Shown piece after piece: positions 6,338 through 8,144 of a stretch of 8,144 nt of DNA. Positions within the stretch are counted from its first letter, which is position 1. Each line of letters begins with the position of its first letter. Origin of the DNA: Hyphomicrobiaceae bacterium (lineage in GTDB: Bacteria > Pseudomonadota > Alphaproteobacteria > Rhizobiales > Hyphomicrobiaceae); contig JANYHP010000648.1 of NCBI GenBank assembly GCA_025359005.1, positions 1 through 8,144 of the forward strand. Reading direction: 5' to 3'. The position numbers and the translations under genes are program-made. Under the pieces are notes generated by a model. It was not told where the DNA came from, made no database searches, and saw only the letters and a program-made list of their open reading frames with translations.

Positions 6338-6506
6338 CTAGTGTTCCGGTTCCGACATTTGCTTCCCGTTTCCGCGACGTATCAAGCAAATGTCGGAACC
6401 ATAAGGAACACTAGCAAACTCGTGTTTCTAGTGTAGCTTTTGCATCTGACGTTTGGTTTCGAGCCAAGTCGCGGGCGGGTACCAAACGTCAGATGCGCTA
6501 CACTAG
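6338..6506 (-). repeat. Composite double-hairpin repeat, right copy (inverted)
   Basis: This is the reverse complement of the element at 157-325, with identical length and module order reversed: hairpin B 6338-6414, 13-bp spacer 6415-6427, hairpin A 6428-6506. By eye I count about six substitutions across 169 bases: two in the spacer, three in the loop of hairpin A, and one in the outer part of hairpin B. All stem arms are preserved (A inner stem 6442-6457 with 6481-6496; B inner stem 6350-6364 with 6384-6398). It sits between the convergent dehydratase and pilin genes, where its stems could also act on 3' ends of both transcripts. Confidence 0.93.
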
Positions 6507-6588
6507 TGCGCAATCGCGACGGCGGCCATAACCAAGGCGACGGCAACGGCCCAAACTCAGGCTCGCCGCTGACGCTGTCCGTGGCGGA

Positions 6589-6801
6589 TCACTTTGCCGA
6601 CGACATCGCGGTGCCAACTTTGTTGGCGGTCCCGCCCCAGGCGCCGCCACTGGTACCGCCGAGGAGCTGAAATGAGGCCAGGCAGGCGATCGAGATCATC
6701 GTCAACATCAAGGCATATTCAAGCGACGTCGCGCCGGCTTCTGACCGAGCAAAACGGGTAGAAAATTCACGCCAAGTCGTCGGTTTTGCCGCAGCGCGCA
6801 T
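6589..6801 (-). CDS. Flp-family type IVb pilin
   Basis: The 70-residue protein has the class III prepilin pattern: a basic leader of about 23 residues, then the processing context EAG/ATSLEYALML in which cleavage after Gly23 would leave Glu at mature position 5 followed by Tyr. A hydrophobic helix runs to about residue 47 and a Gly/Ser/Thr-rich tail follows. Such pilins are processed by a TadV/CpaA-type peptidase and assembled by a Tad apparatus into thin adhesive pili; none of that machinery is in the window. ATG at 6801 is preferred over an in-frame GTG at 6813, because GGAG (6816-6813) overlaps the GTG but stands 11 bases before the ATG. It begins 28 bases after the mutT-like gene stop and is probably co-transcribed with it. 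It may serve a Tad system encoded elsewhere. Confidence 0.85.
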   Translation of the reverse strand: MRAAAKPTTWREFSTRFARSEAGATSLEYALMLTMISIACLASFQLLGGTSGGAWGGTANKVGTAMSSAK

Positions 6802-6829
6802 GGGATTCTTCACTCCGGGCCAAGACTTT

Positions 6830-7243
6830 TCAGAGCAGATCCCGCAACATTGCCTGGAGCGGCACGTCAGCGGGTGGCATGTCGTAGTCGCTCAATCTTT
6901 TCGCACGCACCCATGCGATTTCCTGTCCTTCGCGCGGGCACACCTCGCCGCCCCACTTCCGGCAAATGAAGAGGGGCATCAGCAGATGAAACGTCTCGTA
7001 GGCATGGCTGGCGAAGGTAAAAGGCGCGAGACATGCCGGCTTGACCTCGATCGAAAGCTCTTCGGCGAGCTCACGGATCATGGCAACTTCGGGGGTCTCT
7101 CCCGCTTCAACTTTGCCGCCGGGGAACTCCCATAGTCCCGCCATCGGCCGCCCTTCCGGGCGCTTCGCAATCAGCACACGCCCGTCGACGTCGACCAGCG
7201 CGCAGGCCACGACGAGAACCGTCTTGATGCCCTTGCTCTCCAT
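6830..7243 (-). CDS. mutT: MutT-like NUDIX hydrolase (8-oxo-dGTP diphosphatase type)
   Basis: The 137-residue protein hydrolyses a nucleoside diphosphate-linked substrate; the MutT branch cleanses 8-oxo-dGTP from the nucleotide pool. The NUDIX box starts at Gly43 and reads GKVEAGETPEVAMIRELAEE, with Glu49, Arg57, Glu58, Glu61 and Glu62 in the expected metal-binding positions. The usual Gly near the end of the box is Ser64. The N-terminal VDVDGRVLIAKRPEGRPMAGLWEFPGG, written here in two parts (VDVDGRVLIAKR, then PEGRPMAGLWEFPGG), is typical of MutT. ATG 7243 is chosen; a TTG at 7246 directly before it would add one residue. It lies 85 bases after argJ on the same strand, a pairing I recall as common in Hyphomicrobiales, and 28 bases before the pilin gene. 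Confidence 0.9.
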   Translation of the reverse strand: MESKGIKTVLVVACALVDVDGRVLIAKRPEGRPMAGLWEFPGGKVEAGETPEVAMIRELAEELSIEVKPACLAPFTFASHAYETFHLLMPLFICRKWGGEVCPREGQEIAWVRAKRLSDYDMPPADVPLQAMLRDLL

Positions 7244-7328
7244 CAATTCTCGCCTGCAAGTGTTAATTTATCTCTTCCGGGGCACGGTCGGCTGCAAGAT
7301 TACACCGGGGTCGGCGAAGAAATTATCT

Positions 7329-8144
7329 TCAACTCCGGTAGTCGGCGTTAATCGAAACATAATCGTGCGTGAGATCGCACGTCCAGACTGTGGCAGCGCC
7401 GCCGCCGACGCCCACATCGACCCTGATGACGATCTCCGGATTTTTCATGTAAGCGGCCACGGCTGCTTCGACATACTCGGCGGCGCGCTCACCGTTCCGC
7501 GCCACGCAATGGCCACCAAACCATATCGACAGCTTGTCGCGGTCGGCCGCTTCGCCAGCCTTGCCGACGGCCATCACGACGCGGCCCCAGTTCGGATCCT
7601 CTCCGGCGATCGCGGTCTTGAGAATGGGTGAATTCGCGCATGAAAATGCGATCCGCCGGGCGGCACAATCGTTCTCGGCACCCCAGACCTGGAAGGTGAC
7701 GAATTTTGACAGGCCCTCGCCATCCTTGACCACCTGCAAGGCAAGATCGTGCATGAGGTCGCGCAGTGCGCCGACGAACGCCCCGCAGTTCGCGTCGGCC
7801 ATATCGGAGATCATCGGCGCGCCGCGTTTGCCAGCCGCCCCCGTCGCGAACGTGATCAGCGTGTCACTCGTCGACGTGTCGCCGTCGATGGTGATGCAGT
7901 TGAAGGTCTGGTCGGCAAGCGCCGTCACCAGGCGCTGCAGCAGTGGCTGATCGATGGCTGCGTCCGTGAAGATGAAGCACAGCATCGTCGCCATGTCCGG
8001 CGCGATCATCCCGGCGCCTTTGCAGAAGCCATTGATGTGCACGTCGACGCCGCCGATCTTGACGGTGCGCGTGGCGAGCTTTGGGTAGGTGTCCGTCGTC
8101 ATGATCGCGCGGGCTGCCGCTTCGGTCGCAGCGCCACTGCCGGA
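7329..8144 (-). CDS. argJ: Arginine biosynthesis bifunctional protein ArgJ (5' end outside window)
   Basis: ArgJ transfers acetyl from N-acetylornithine to glutamate in the cyclic arginine pathway, and the bifunctional forms also acetylate glutamate from acetyl-CoA. The 271 visible residues are the C-terminal two thirds of a protein usually about 410 long, and the frame stays open to the right edge. Key features are ARAIMTTDTYPK just inside the edge, and GAGMIAPDMATMLCFIFTD, containing the self-cleavage Ala-Thr junction whose Thr (codon 7988-7986) becomes the nucleophile of the beta chain. DGDTSTSDT follows, then EDPNWGRVVMAVGK and the family C-terminus YVSINADYRS ending at TGA. An ATG at 8102 lies inside the protein and is not the start. 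It is upstream of, and probably co-transcribed with, the mutT-like gene. The 85-base gap to that gene holds no obvious terminator. Confidence 0.95.
   Translation of the reverse strand, partial: SGSGAATEAAARAIMTTDTYPKLATRTVKIGGVDVHINGFCKGAGMIAPDMATMLCFIFTDAAIDQPLLQRLVTALADQTFNCITIDGDTSTSDTLITFATGAAGKRGAPMISDMADANCGAFVGALRDLMHDLALQVVKDGEGLSKFVTFQVWGAENDCAARRIAFSCANSPILKTAIAGEDPNWGRVVMAVGKAGEAADRDKLSIWFGGHCVARNGERAAEYVEAAVAAYMKNPEIVIRVDVGVGGGAATVWTCDLTHDYVSINADYRS

Noticed and set aside
157..6506. Target-site duplications outside the composite repeats
   Set aside because: Apart from the CTAG at the hairpin ends, the outer flanks (GGCGC/TGTGG on the left, CGAAA/TGCGC on the right) do not match each other, so no longer duplication can be claimed.
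6440..6670. 76-codon plus-strand frame running out of the right repeat
   Set aside because: It starts inside hairpin A and overlaps the pilin gene antisense; composition is not gene-like.

Overview
The window looks like chromosome from a GC-rich alphaproteobacterium, most likely of the order Hyphomicrobiales (Bradyrhizobium/Rhodopseudomonas-like). This is inferred from codon choice, the TRAP subfamily, and the argJ-mutT pairing, which I associate with that group. No taxonomic marker gene is present, so the assignment is tentative.

Layout. Positions 1-93 hold the tail of an unidentified glycine-rich reading frame. A 169-bp composite repeat (157-325) made of two different hairpins follows. Next come four plus-strand genes: the TRAP transporter small permease (509-1144), an unusually long TRAP large permease (1219-3258), a strong intrinsic terminator with a putative promoter embedded in it, an Asp/Glu-racemase-fold protein lacking both catalytic cysteines (3361-4044), and an IlvD/Edd-family sugar-acid dehydratase (4162-5970). 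A gene-poor stretch (5971-6337) leads into a second copy of the same 169-bp repeat in opposite orientation (6338-6506). On the minus strand beyond it, reading leftward from the right edge, are argJ (5' end outside the window), a mutT-like NUDIX hydrolase, and a small Flp-type pilin.

How the genes fit together. The permease pair probably imports an organic or sugar acid. The dehydratase belongs to the branch that converts aldonates such as L-arabonate or D-xylonate to 2-keto-3-deoxy acids, so uptake followed by dehydration is a reasonable hypothesis. No TRAP solute-binding protein (DctP) is in the window, so the transporter is incomplete here. The racemase-like protein has no assigned chemistry. 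The argJ-mutT-pilin side is housekeeping plus a possible surface component and shows no functional link to the catabolic genes.

Most notable signals: (1) near-identical inverted copies of a double-hairpin element bracketing exactly the transporter/racemase-like/dehydratase block, with all eight CTAG tetranucleotides in the window sitting at hairpin ends; (2) the loss of both catalytic cysteines in the racemase-like protein; (3) an enlarged TRAP large permease with an internal multi-helix insertion and a Pro/Gly-rich tail. I see no CRISPR array, rRNA, tRNA, transposase gene or phage gene.
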